Position numbers and translations under genes: made by a program. The notes under the pieces were generated by a model, which was given only the letters and a program-made list of their open reading frames with translations, was not told the DNA's origin and did not search any database. A DNA stretch of 34,562 bases from NCBI RefSeq assembly GCF_000142905.1, contig NW_013657672.1:1-34562 (forward strand), read 5' to 3'. Of the stretch, positions 8,157 to 17,635 are shown piece by piece. The stretch's first letter is position 1; every line of letters starts with the position of its first letter. The DNA is from Thecamonas trahens ATCC 50062. Its lineage: Eukaryota; Apusozoa; Apusomonadida; Apusomonadidae.

Positions 8157-9136
8157 TTACTGGAAGATGGCCCACGGATCGGCGGCATCCTTGGCACCAG
8201 TGGATGCGTCCGCAGTCGATGGTGCAGGTGCCGTCGGCGAGGCAAACGCACCCCAGTCGATGGCGGCGGCGCCTGCGGAGGTCGTCGGCGCGCCGAGAGC
8301 CGCAAACGGATCGGGGGCGGCCGCATCGGCTGTAGCAGGTGCAGCAGCCGCTGGTGCAGCAGCAGGTGCAGCCGCCGCTGTCGCCGTTGTCCCGCGCGAG
8401 CCTCGTCTCCGCGACGATGCGCCAGTCGGCGGCGGCGGGAGTAGAGCGCCAAGGCCGCCACCACTGGACGCGGTCGTTGCAGCGCCGCGCTGGCCGCCGG
8501 CCACGCCGGTCGTCACCGCCGCGCCGCGGCGTGCTGTCGGCTTGTGGCGCAGCGAGACCTTGATCGTCTGACCCTCTTTGAGCGAGTAGTCCTTGGACGG
8601 CTCGCGCGGAGCGGTCGCGATCTTCTTCTTGTTCTCCACCCACGACTTGTGATCGTTGAGCGTGAGGTTAAAGTCAAACGCGTGGTTCCGGTCCTGGAAT
8701 CCGATGCCAATGAACGCGTGCTTGCCCGACGCAGCGTCGACAATACGGAGAACAAAGTACCTCGACGAGTCGATAGCCGGCTCGACCGCGCCGTCGACCA
8801 CCGGCGCCTCGGCAAACGTCGTCAACCCGTCCTCCTCCACCAGCCGCACCGTCGCCGCGTCACCCACCGCAACCACCTTGAGCATCCCCATCCACAGCCA
8901 ATGCTCCAGGTCCCATGACTTGGCCCTATACCCCGTGACCAACCAGCCGCGCCGGTAAGTTCTGCCCCCCTTCCCCCCCCCCCCCCCCCCCCCCTCCCCC
9001 CCCCCTCCCCACCACAACCTTCCCACCTCCCCCACCTCCGAGCATACCGGTATCCCTGGTTCGTCTTCTTGCCGTTCACGTCATACACAAAGCACTGCTC
9101 GAGCACAAGGAGCGTTCGCTCAAAGCCGTCGTCCAT
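8157..9136 (-). CDS. NECAP: NECAP: adaptin-ear-binding coat-associated protein (one intron)
   Basis: NECAP proteins act in clathrin-mediated endocytosis by binding AP-2. Exon 1 is 9136-9048, the intron 9047-8926 and exon 2 8925-8157, giving 285 residues. The join restores NQGYR/AKSWDLEHWLW, matching the family's GYRAxxW motif. The PHear (NECAP PH-like) domain fills about residues 1-155, with DSSRYFVLRI, HAFIGIGFQDR, AFDFNLTLNDH and KEGQTIKVSL as hallmarks. The Ala/Gly/Pro-rich tail carries appendage-binding motifs: DPF (in AAPDPFAAL), WGAF and, as the last residues, DPWAIFQ. Both WGAF and WAIF fit the WxxF motif that animal NECAPs use to bind the AP-2 alpha ear. Exon 1 starts MDDGFERTLLVLEQCFVYDV, with the conserved VYDV-like strand. 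The intron holds a long C tract on the plus strand. Confidence 0.94.
8926..9047 (-). other. Spliceosomal intron in NECAP gene
   Basis: On the minus strand the 122-nt intron begins GTATGC and ends GGTATAG. Its removal gives the conserved GYRAKSW junction, which supports both sites strongly. Confidence 0.88.
8973..9005. repeat. Poly-C tracts (22 C, T, 10 C) inside NECAP intron
   Basis: The plus strand has 22 consecutive C at 8973-8994, one T, then 10 C at 8996-9005. On the transcribed sense strand this is a G run, so it is not a polypyrimidine tract for splicing. Length polymorphism or assembly error is likely. Confidence 0.85.
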
Positions 9137-9527
9137 GCTTGCTCTGCTGAGAGTTGTGTGCCTGTGAGTCTCCTTGCTGCCTGCTGTCAACACCGAGGCT
9201 TGCGCCGTCTCCAGACGAGACGCGGCTACGAGTCACAGCTGCTTCCGCCATGACGACCGACTATGTACGCGCTACTCCCTGTGGTCTGACATCACAGCAA
9301 GGTGTATGGGCTGGTGATGTGAGTTGCCATCAGCCGTACGCTATCAGCCTTGTTTACCTGTGGCTGAGGAGAGGAGCAAGTTCCGGGCGCATAACCATCG
9401 CCGTCGCACACCATCGTCGCACAGCATCATCGCACAGCACCGTCGATCGCAACCAACGCCATCTGTCGCTGTCGTCGACGCATATCAAAGGTCTTCCTGT
9501 GTCACCCACGTCACCGCCATGGCCACG
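9137..9527. other. Intergenic region upstream of NECAP, no gene seen
   Basis: These 391 bases lie between the NECAP start and the PSMG3 stop, both on the minus strand. An open plus-strand frame crosses the region and runs into antisense PSMG3. It has no recognisable domain and biased codons only where it overlaps PSMG3, so I do not call it. The region must hold the NECAP promoter and PSMG3 3' end; no specific motif is evident. CATCGTCGCACAGCATCATCGC-like short repeats occur near 9410-9440. Confidence 0.5.
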
Positions 9528-9968
9528 TCACTCGGCCGCCGTAGCAGACGCACCCGCAGATGCACCCGCAGGCGCAGCCAGGCCGAGATGAGCATCGATG
9601 CAAGCCATGACAGCCCTAAAGATCGACGGATGGTCGTCAAGAATAGCAAGCATGGCGACCACGGGCCGGTTGTCGCGCTTGCCGAACCGCTCCATCAGCC
9701 CCCGGGCGTAGACGCCATCGATGAGGCCAGCCTCTCCACGCCGGCCAAGCAGGGTATTCAAGCTGTACGTCGGCTCCTTGCCGTCGAGACACAGATCCTT
9801 CTTGGCCTCAATGACCGTACCCAGTCGGTTGTTCTGTGTCACCATAACCACCACCTTGTCGGTGTAGACGTTGACGACCACGTTACTCGCCTTCCGCCCC
9901 TCCACCTCCACCTGGGTGTTGAGCTCCCGCACACCTCCGCCTGCTGCGCTCGCTCCGCCTGTCTCCAT
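9528..9968 (-). CDS. PSMG3: Proteasome assembly chaperone 3 (PSMG3/PAC3-like)
   Basis: PAC3, with PAC4, helps assemble the alpha ring of the 20S proteasome in the cytosol. The 146-residue product matches the family (human about 122 residues) in its strand pattern. NTQVEVEGRKASNVVVNVYT corresponds to the first two strands, DKVVVMVTQNNRLGTVIEAK to the characteristic VVVTQxxxxGTL-like hairpin, and YSLNTLLGRRGE to the segment around the family's LLG. The C-terminal part is PVVAMLAILDDHPSIFRAVM plus a helix. The Ala-rich last 20 residues and Gly/Ala-rich N terminus are local additions. The Met at 9968 is the first in frame. Identity rests on overall pattern, because this family is weakly conserved. 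Its neighbour downstream is NECAP and upstream the JmjC gene, all on the minus strand. Confidence 0.78.
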   Translation of the reverse strand: METGGASAAGGGVRELNTQVEVEGRKASNVVVNVYTDKVVVMVTQNNRLGTVIEAKKDLCLDGKEPTYSLNTLLGRRGEAGLIDGVYARGLMERFGKRDNRPVVAMLAILDDHPSIFRAVMACIDAHLGLAAPAGASAGASATAAE

Positions 9969-10110
9969 CTCCCTCTGTCTGTATTCTTCTCACGCACTCG
10001 GCTGGCGCACAACAAGACAAGCGTAGCGTATTGCTGCTGCTCCTCCTCCTCCTCCCCCCTCCTGTCGTCGTCGACATTGTGACTCGCGCCGTCCCTCCAC
10101 TCACGCCGAG

Positions 10111-11493
10111 TCAGACGCCACACGCTGCCCAAAACCGCCCCACAAACCGCCCGTCGTCGCCAAACAAATCGCTGGCGATGACCTCCATGAGATCGGTGGC
10201 AATCGCTTCGCGGCCGTCCACAACCACGTCTGTGAGGAGTGGGATCCGCGACGCCGCCCACAGAGCCGCCCGGCTCGCCACAGCGCCGGCATCGATCTTC
10301 TTTCGCCGCGTGAGCCGGTTGCTCCCGCCGGAGCTGATGGCCAGCTCGTCAGACGTGTCTGATGCGGTGGCAAGGTCGATCGCCGCCCGCTCCGTCGGCC
10401 AGCATGCCGCCTTGGTCAGCGCGCGCATTTGCGAGCTCGAGCCGATCGGGAGCCGCGCATACCGCGCCTCGACCAGCTCCATGACAGCGTCCCACGAGAC
10501 GCCTGCGCCAAAGACCAGTGCACGCGCGCTGGCCACAACCTCGAGGGCGCGCGCCTTGAACCCGCGACCGGCCTGCGCCGGCGGCCGTGGCGGTGGCATC
10601 GCCAGCAGCTCGGCCGCAGACCGCTCGCCAACGGCTGGCGAAAGGACCGACACCGAGTACGACCGCTCCACCGCACGCACAGAGTGCCACCAGAACGGCG
10701 GAACGTAGAGGATCTCTCCGGGACGCACCGTGATGATCAGCGCGTCGTCGTGGTTCGCCTGCATGTCGCGCGCCTGCCGGTAGTGGACGTGGAGCCAGGG
10801 GAACGGCTCCACATCAACCGACGCCGACGGCGGATGCAGAATCCACTGCTTGGCGCCGGTGATCTGGATGTGCAGATTGTACGAGGTGTCGTAGTGGGTG
10901 TTGGCCACCACTCCGGCCCGTCCCACCCACACCATGCTCCGCGACACGCCTGCCTCCAGCTCGAGCTCCTCCACCCGCAGATCACCCTTGACCGGAGCCC
11001 ACTCGCCGTCGACGTCGCCAGTATGGTACAGCAGCCAGCCGTCGCCGTCGTCATCGCCATCGCCTCTGCTCGCGTCGTCGGCGTAAAAGCTCTCCAGGCC
11101 GACCGCCGTCTGCATCTCAAACGCGTCGATGGCGCCGAGGCTGAGCATCCGCTCGCCGACAGGCACAAAGACCGGCGAGCCGGCCGAGGCGTTGCGAAAG
11201 GCGAGCTCGACCCCAGCCATGGCCTTCTTCATCGCCGCAGCGTCGCTCCATCGCCGCAGCGCCGGCCACTGCGCTGCCGACGAGCCACGAATGAGCAGCG
11301 GCCTGTCGCGGAGCTCAACAAGACCGTCAGCGCCGCGGCTGCTCTGGTCCACCACAAAGTCGCGGACGTCCATGTCGGGTGGAACAACATTGACTTCAAC
11401 CCCTCCCTGGTTAGCGCTCTCCGCTGCTCCGTGCCCCGCAAGCGCTGCCGCCACAACCAGGGTGACGGCGAGAATGACTCGGTCCACGTGCAT
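10111..11493 (-). CDS. JmjC/cupin-8 2-oxoglutarate oxygenase-like protein with signal peptide
   Basis: This is a predicted Fe(II)/2-oxoglutarate-dependent hydroxylase-like protein of the JmjC (cupin-8) type. From the Met at 11493 it has 460 residues. Residues 1-24 (MHVDRVILAVTLVVAAALAG) form a signal peptide, so the enzyme should enter the secretory pathway. The cupin core includes LLIRGSSAAQWPALRRW (about 66-82), the iron-binding HxD in NTHYDTSYNLHIQITGAKQW (H200, D202; K215 may bind 2-oxoglutarate), PGEILYVPPFWWHSV (second His270) and SYSVSVL. All three metal ligands are present, so activity is plausible. An Asp-rich insert (SRGDGDDDGDGW, about 142-153) precedes the core. The C-terminal 170 residues are not recognised. 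An upstream in-frame Met would add 68 Arg-rich residues and hide the signal peptide. ER-luminal JMJD8 is a precedent for the location. The substrate is unknown. Confidence 0.86.
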   Translation of the reverse strand: MHVDRVILAVTLVVAAALAGHGAAESANQGGVEVNVVPPDMDVRDFVVDQSSRGADGLVELRDRPLLIRGSSAAQWPALRRWSDAAAMKKAMAGVELAFRNASAGSPVFVPVGERMLSLGAIDAFEMQTAVGLESFYADDASRGDGDDDGDGWLLYHTGDVDGEWAPVKGDLRVEELELEAGVSRSMVWVGRAGVVANTHYDTSYNLHIQITGAKQWILHPPSASVDVEPFPWLHVHYRQARDMQANHDDALIITVRPGEILYVPPFWWHSVRAVERSYSVSVLSPAVGERSAAELLAMPPPRPPAQAGRGFKARALEVVASARALVFGAGVSWDAVMELVEARYARLPIGSSSQMRALTKAACWPTERAAIDLATASDTSDELAISSGGSNRLTRRKKIDAGAVASRAALWAASRIPLLTDVVVDGREAIATDLMEVIASDLFGDDGRFVGRFWAACGV

Positions 11494-11591
11494 GCAACGG
11501 GAATGGGCGAGAGAAATGCCGCCACTCGCGGCAGTCGCGGCAACGACGGTGCGTTCATTGTCTAGTCTTCGCCTTGCACGCACTGCTTTCA

Positions 11592-12509
11592 TCAGAGGCC
11601 AGAGGCGGCGCGACGAACAGCCATCTCCTCGCGCATGACGGCAAAGGCCTCGCCGATACGGACAGCAATGGCTGCCCAGGTCCGACGGTCGTCCCACGCC
11701 TCGGCGGCGGCCTGCTCGAGGATGTCGGCAAGCTCGATGGGCTCGCCGACCGCGACATGGACATGGATGTCACGCGAGAAAATTGGCGCCTTGTCCGGCG
11801 GCTTGGTCACGTTCATGCCCTCCTGGTAGATGGGGAGGACCATCGGCGGCGTGTCACACTCGGTGATGAGCCGGCCGACGCCAAGCTTGATCGGCAGCAG
11901 CGGTGGGATCTCGTCGGGCGCGTGGTCCATCGAGATGCGGCCCTCGGGAAAGATGTTGACCCACGCGCTCGACCCGTTGAGCTTATCAACAGCGCGCAGC
12001 ATGTTCGGCTGCATCACGCCGCCGCCGCGAGTGACCGGCAGCACTTTGAGGCTCTGGAAGTAGTACGACGACGCGAGGTTAGTAAAGAGCTGGTCCTCGG
12101 CCGCGAGGGTCCAGCGGACGAGTCTGGGCCGGAGGCACGTGATCCATCGCAAGGTCATGGGAATAAAGCCCGGATCAAACTCAGAGACATGGTTGGCGAC
12201 GGTGATGAGGCCCTGCCCGGGCTTGCGGGAACGAAAGTAGACAGCGTCCTCGAGCGCCTTCTCGTTGTACACGTGCGGCGTGACAAAGCCATTGCAGTGG
12301 ATGGACGCCAGAGTCCAAGCCGTAGCAATGCTCACTGTGCTCAGCATCGACCACCCGACGTTGTGATCCGATGATGGCAGCTTATGAATACCCGGTACGT
12401 CCACTACGTCATGGTACGTCTTCTCGGGCTTGGCGTGTGGGCAGTGCGGTGCAGGGAGGGCAGAGGTGGTGAACGAGAGCGACAACGACGAGAACAACTT
12501 GGACAGCAT
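11592..12509 (-). CDS. TAFAZZIN: Tafazzin (monolysocardiolipin transacylase)
   Basis: Tafazzin remodels cardiolipin by moving acyl chains between phospholipids and monolysocardiolipin at mitochondrial membranes. The 305-residue product from the Met at 12509 carries the acyltransferase HX4D motif as ANHVSEFDPG (H107, D112) and the family signature RWTLAAEDQLFTN (133-145). It also has KVLPVTRGGGVMQPNM (155-170), NIFPEGRIS (185-193), KLGVGRLITECDTPPMVLPI (208-227) and GMNVTKPP. Length matches other tafazzins (about 260-380). The N terminus has two amphipathic/hydrophobic stretches (about 1-18 and 52-70) that fit interfacial membrane insertion. An in-frame Met at 12689 would add 60 residues encoded by a 14-bp tandem repeat and is unlikely. 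The next gene upstream is MON2, 216 bases away on the same strand. Confidence 0.95.
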   Translation of the reverse strand: MLSKLFSSLSLSFTTSALPAPHCPHAKPEKTYHDVVDVPGIHKLPSSDHNVGWSMLSTVSIATAWTLASIHCNGFVTPHVYNEKALEDAVYFRSRKPGQGLITVANHVSEFDPGFIPMTLRWITCLRPRLVRWTLAAEDQLFTNLASSYYFQSLKVLPVTRGGGVMQPNMLRAVDKLNGSSAWVNIFPEGRISMDHAPDEIPPLLPIKLGVGRLITECDTPPMVLPIYQEGMNVTKPPDKAPIFSRDIHVHVAVGEPIELADILEQAAAEAWDDRRTWAAIAVRIGEAFAVMREEMAVRRAASGL

Positions 12510-12577
12510 ACCCACAACCGCCACCACAACCACGCGCTTGGTGACTTGCTGAGGGGGTAAGGAGGGATGGGAGGAGG

Positions 12578-12633
12578 GAGGCGCGAGGGGCGAGGCGCGA
12601 GGGGCGAGGCGCGAGGGGCGAGGCGCGAGGGGC
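12578..12633. repeat. 14-bp tandem repeat, four perfect copies
   Basis: The unit GAGGCGCGAGGGGC is repeated four times without change at 12578-12591, 12592-12605, 12606-12619 and 12620-12633. It lies in the 216-base gap between the MON2 stop and the tafazzin start, about 70 bases upstream of tafazzin. Confidence 0.93.
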
Positions 12634-12725
12634 AAGTCGAGTGTGTCAAGCCGCTCGACGCTGGCCCCCGAAAGCCTGCCACGCGTCACGAGCTGTCATC
12701 CTCGGCGCACCTTGGCGCGTTTACA

Positions 12726-15700
12726 CTACCTTGCTCCACCCTTTTGCAACGCACCCCACTCGCGGAGAAAGCCTGCGACGACCGATCGAACGCCCTCGCT
12801 TTCGCTAGTTGCCACGCACTGGCACAGCGCTTCCCAGAGCGGCGATCCGGCGACAACGCGCTCGAGCACGCTACCAAGCAGGCGGACGCCGTCTTCCTGG
12901 ACTCGGGCCACGCCGACGCCGCTCCCACCGGCAACGCCCGAGAGGGCCCGCTCGACCCGCGCACACACCACGTCGCCGTCGTCCTCGCCGGCTACGATGC
13001 CGACCCAGAGGCCGGCGGCGTCCTCAATGCCGTCGCGCGCGAGCGCCACAAGCACATCACACGCCCGCGCCCGGACAGACTTGGGCGCGCCGGCCACCAC
13101 AGCATCGACCTGGCCGAGCGCCGCGCAAAGGCCCGGTTGCGTCAGCTTGCGCGCCTCGAGCGCGCCGAGAAGGAGGCCGACGTACTCGCCAGTGCCGACG
13201 AGTTCGGCCAGCTCCGACGCGAGTGCAAGAACTTCACGCTCAACGTCCGAGACCTTGCCCTGCGCCTCCAGATAAGTATCGCACCCGAGGTTGCCGCGGA
13301 GGAGGGTGGCAAGAACCGGTACTGCCTGCCGCGGCGAGCCGAGCTCAGATCGCTCGGTCCCTGCCCGCAGCGCCTCCATCAGCGCAGTCATGACGCCCTT
13401 TCGGAGTGATTCGGACCCACCGCCGTCATCGTCGTCGCTGACGAGCGCGCCCGCCGCCCGCCGCAGCGCTTCCCACCACGCAGCGTAGAGCGCGGCGCAA
13501 AGCGGCGTCTCGGCCCCAACTTTGTCAAGCGAGGCAACAACAAAGAGCAAGCCGCGTGCCCCAACCATGCACAGGTTCTTGGATGCTCCGCTCGCTGCCG
13601 CGCCCGCCGCCGCGCTCTGCAGTGCGTCGAGAACCTCGCTCCAAAAGAGAGCAACCTCCGCCTCGCTGCCGACTTGCGCCAGCGCGCCGAGCAGCGAGCG
13701 GTAGATCGAGACTAGGCCCTCCAGAATAAGCGTGAGCGACTCGCGCCAGAGCTTGGCCGGTGTGTCACGCGAGTGGTGGACCCGCACAAACGACGGCTTG
13801 TCGCCGGAACTCGTGGCCTCGAGGTAGGGCGTTGCGCCTGCGGCGGCTTCGGCGCTGTCCGGAGCGGCATCGGCGGCGTCGAGCGCGACGAGCGCGGCTT
13901 GCGCATGGCGGAGGACGGCAAAGACAACGTCGGGCAGGAGCGAGGCCCAGCCGTCGAGCGAGAGGCAGAGCCCGTGGGTGGTGAGCGTCTTGAAAAGGGT
14001 ACGGACGGCGCAGTTGCGCGTCTCGGCCGCCGACGACATGGCGAGCTTGCCGAGCTCGCCAAAGACCGCGATCCAGTGACGGTCTGCTGCCGGTGCCGCT
14101 GGCGACTTGAGGTAGTCCGCAATGCGCCAAAGCGCGCCGACAGCGGTGAGTGAGATGTTGACCTCGACGCTCTGTGCCGCGTACGCACCGACGACCGCGA
14201 CAAGCTCGTCGAGCGAGTCGGCCGGGACAAACTCGAGAAAGTCGGCGAGCACAAACTGGACGCATCGGAACGAAAGCGCGAGGACCGAGGCGCCAAACGT
14301 GGGCGAGGCTGCGTGTTGTGCGTGGTACACCCCGTCGCCGAGAATGTCAAGCACAACCGGCCAGCCGGCGTGCGAGGCGTCAAACGTCTCGCCCACGCCC
14401 TGCAGCGCCTCAAGCAGCGCCGAGAGTGCGTTGAGGTGGGTGTCCTCAAACTTGGACGATGCCAGCCTTCGGAACGCGCCGAGAACTTGCGGGTGCAGCG
14501 CCGGCTCGGCGTCCTGCAACGCCTCGGTGAGGAACGAGGTGAACGCCCGGACGGCGTACATCCTGACTGCGGCAGCCTCATGAGTCGTGAGCCCGATGGC
14601 AAAGCTAGAGAGCGGCTCCCAGATGAGTTCCAGCCGCGACATGTTGCACCGTGCTGCGCTGAAGAGGTACTCGGCCACGGCTGGCGGCGCGAGTGCGGCC
14701 GAGAGCGGCGAGTGCGATGCGCCAGAGACGCCCGCCGAGGGCGACGACGGCAACGAGCCCGACGACTTGTGGCTCTTGCCCTTGACGCTGTCGAGCGTGG
14801 TAAGCCGTGCCGGCGACGCGCCCAGCGCCTGCTCCATAGCCACGGCGCCAACTGCTGCAGTCGCCTCAAACATGGCGACAAGGGTCGCCGGCTCAAACTG
14901 TGCTGACGATGCGAGGAGGCTGTCGACGCCGGAGCGAAGCGGAGCCACAATGCTCGGCGCTGCGCCGGAACCGTGGCCGACCGATGACGCCGCGAGTGCA
15001 TCGCTGCCTGCCGACGAGCTCCCGAATGCAGCAAAGAGCGGGAGTCGCATCCGCCGCAGTCGCGAACGGAGGACCGAGCGGCCCGACTCGGGCGGCGCCG
15101 AGGCTGACGGCGACCCGGCGCCACTGTCGGCATCGCCAGCCCGGGCGTCGAGATCGGTGATCGACGCGCTGGCGCTAGGCGAGAGCGTGCCGGACGACGC
15201 CGACTGCTCCGCGAGGGCCTCGGCATCGAGGACGATGTCGAGTGCGTGCAGAAGCGCCATAATCATGCGCCAGCCGGCGCCCAGTACGTTCGGCGAGCGA
15301 GTAGCAAGCTCGAGGAGGGCGTGGAGGACAACGACGTGGGTGAGCCGCAGCTCGGCGTCGGCGGCCGAGGCAAGCGGCTGCGGAACGCCGAGGACGGCGG
15401 CGGCGGCAGCGGATGGGCCCTCGACGCCTGGAGGTGGGAAGAGACCCGGGAGGCGAGCACGCGGTGGAAGGCGACGCGGGAGCGCGCGAAAGGCAAGCTC
15501 GGCAAGGACCGCGGCGACGACGTCGCTCTCGCCCAGGACGCCGGCTGTGTGGACGACGGTGGTGAGGGCGGGGACGAGGAGGGCGAGGACGTCGGCGTCG
15601 TCGCTGAGCGCAAGGGTGGCGAGAAGGCCGTCGCGGATCGGGCGCCAGCTGACGGCAAGCATGAGCGTGCCGAGGGTCGGGTCGGTTGCTGCGGCGTGGG

Positions 15701-17282
15701 CGGTCGCCTGCGCCGCCGATGCCAGCATGCGGCAACCGATGAGTAGGGCGTAGTTGGAGATCTTGCGCGGAGGCGCCGACTCGGAGAGGAGGTCAAGGAA
15801 CGGCATCTGGTCGCTGGCGACGACCTTGTCGTGCGGTACCTTGCCCGACCGAGCCGCCTTGGACTCGCACATAGCGGTGACGGTCTGTGAGACGACAGCG
15901 ACCGAGTCGGTGAACACGTTGGTCGACGTCTCTTGGCAGTCGTAGAACGAGGCAAGCCGGGCGGCGAGCTGTGGATCGGCCATCCACGAGTGAAGTACCT
16001 CCATAGCACCAATGAGAAGCGCGAGCTGCGGCTTGGGCGCGTCAAAGAGCTTGAAGAGCATGTTGACCAAGATTTCCACCTCCATGACGAGGACTTGGCC
16101 AAAAGAAGCCACGAGGATGCGGACGACCCGGAAGAGGCGTATGCCGAGCGAGAACTCGGTGAGCTGCGAAAAGTTGCGGATGAGGAGCGGGCAGACGGCC
16201 TCTTGGAGCATCTGGGTCAGCTCTGGGTGCGCAAGGTACATTGAATCGATGCGGATGGTGAGGAGGATGACCTCGAGGAGCTCGAGGCCGAGGTCGCGGG
16301 CGAGGACGGCGGGCGCGGTGCTCGACCCGCCGGAGGCCGACGCAAGCCATGTGGCGTTCTCGCCGTTGGTGAGCGAGACAAGGGCGTGGAAGACCTGCAG
16401 CGCGTCGCGTGCGCATGGGCGCATCGACGACGCGCCCACGAGCGCGGCGTTGGCCTCGGAGCTTGCCGACAGTTCGATGTCATTTGCCTCGTCAGCCCCG
16501 TCCTCGGCGGCCACCTTTTCAAACACTCGGCGCATCATCTGCCGGAGCGTGGCGACCGCAAGCCCGCGGACCAGCGACGACTTGGCCGACGACATGCGGA
16601 TCCCGAGGTCAAGCGTCTGCGCCAACGCGTTGCCCTGCAGAAACGAGCACGACGTGATGAGCGAGTTGAGCGCCTGCACAACCTTGACCTGCAGCGCCTC
16701 GTCCGACGCGGCCGATCCAAGCGCCAGCTTTGCCAGCGTCGACACCACCGCACCAAGCCCCGAGGCCACAATGGCGTCATGCGAGGCCAAAACCTGCAGA
16801 CCGGATATGGCCTCTGTCACCAGCTTGGCCGACGACGTGGTAGCCGCTACCAGATACGGGCGCAGCACTTCTTCCGATCGGATGACCTCTGTAGAGACCG
16901 CCACCGCCCCACACGAGACCGAGCCACCGCCACCACCACCGCCGCCACCACCACCACCACACGAGACCGAGCCACCACGTCAGCGACGAGCCGCCCAGCC
17001 GTACCCACCGCCGACCACATACGCCCGCCATAAGTCCCTACCCATAACATCCCCCTCCCTTCCTCGACACCACCCACCTCCTTTCCCCCTCCGCGTGCCC
17101 CTATCCCTTCTGTGGTACGTACCATGGACCTTGTCGGCAAGGTACCTGTCCGAGTCGGAGAGTGAGCGCAGCTGGAGAATGCCCCTCTCGGCAGCCTCCT
17201 TGACTCGACCATGCTTCTTGCTCTTCCGTGCTTCGGTGGAAAGTGTTCTCAGGGAGATGTCGATGATGTCCACTGTATCCAT
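12726..17282 (-). CDS. MON2: MON2 homologue, Golgi/endosome trafficking scaffold (one intron)
   Basis: MON2 (yeast Mon2/Ysl2) is a large helical-repeat relative of the Arf-GEF family without a Sec7 domain. It works at trans-Golgi and endosomal membranes with Dopey and flippases. Exon 1 (17282-17123) encodes the conserved N terminus with RVKEAAERGILQLRS. The intron is 17122-16889 and exon 2 16888-12726, total 1,440 residues. The join reads ...YLADKVH/EVIRSEEVLRPYL, keeping the spacing to the LRPYLVAATTS helix seen in MON2. Further family blocks are AVATLRQMMRRVFEKVAAED (DCB region), LLEVILLTIRIDSMYLAHPE and RLFRVVRILVASFGQVLVME (HUS region), and a segment around HEAAAVRMYAVRAFTSFL (HDS-like). 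The product is shorter than human MON2 (about 1,700), chiefly at the C terminus. A longer start at 17336 is possible. The gene diverges from the WW-domain gene. Confidence 0.9.
16889..17122 (-). other. Spliceosomal intron in MON2 gene
   Basis: On the minus strand the 234-nt intron starts GTACGT and ends CTCTACAG, splitting a codon after its first base. It contains a GTG/GGC-rich triplet tract. A GTCCAT donor ten bases upstream is a poorer alternative. Confidence 0.75.
16912..16976. repeat. CCA/CCG triplet tract flanked by 17-bp direct repeats (MON2 intron)
   Basis: CACGAGACCGAGCCACC occurs at 16912-16928 and again at 16960-16976. Between them lie CCACC/CCG triplets. The whole lies inside the MON2 intron close to its acceptor, so it is not coding. 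Confidence 0.85.
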
Positions 17283-17635
17283 CTCCTCAAACAAATCCCT
17301 CTCTCGCTGCTCCTCCCTCTCCCTCACCAGCGACAAGTGCCCGTCGCCGTCGCCTGTCGCCAGTCAGTCCGTCACCCAGCCAGCCAGCCACCAACTAGTC
17401 CAGCCAGCCAGCTCATCATCGCCGATACCCTCAACAATCATACCATCCGATAACCACCTGCTCTATTCTCCTACAAACTGCTGCATCCCGAACGGTCTGA
17501 TCTCAGCAAACAGCCTCAGTCAACCCCGCCCTCCCCCCCCCCCTTCCCCCCCCCCCCCCTTCCCCTTCCCTTCCCACTCCACTCCACCACACCACACCAC
17601 ACCACCCCCACCACCACCACCCACCACCCCCCACC
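17283..17635. promoter_or_regulatory. Divergent intergenic region between MON2 and the WW-domain gene
   Basis: These 353 bases hold both 5' regions. Visible features are CCAGCCAGCCAGCCA-type tetranucleotide repeats near 17376-17412 and C runs of 11 (17533-17543) and 14 (17546-17559). CACCACACCACACCACCACC sequence runs up to the plus-strand start codon. No TATA-like element is recognisable. The promoter role is inferred from position. Confidence 0.45.

Noticed and set aside
9154-9591. Small plus-strand gene starting MTTDY near 9250, possibly spliced at GTACGC
   Set aside because: The GTACGC...CACAG intron would be only 33 nt, the product has no recognisable domain, and its second half is antisense to PSMG3.
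14587-15753. Plus-strand frame of about 388 codons opposite MON2
   Set aside because: Ser/Ala/Arg-rich shadow of MON2 exon 2, with no start context or domain.
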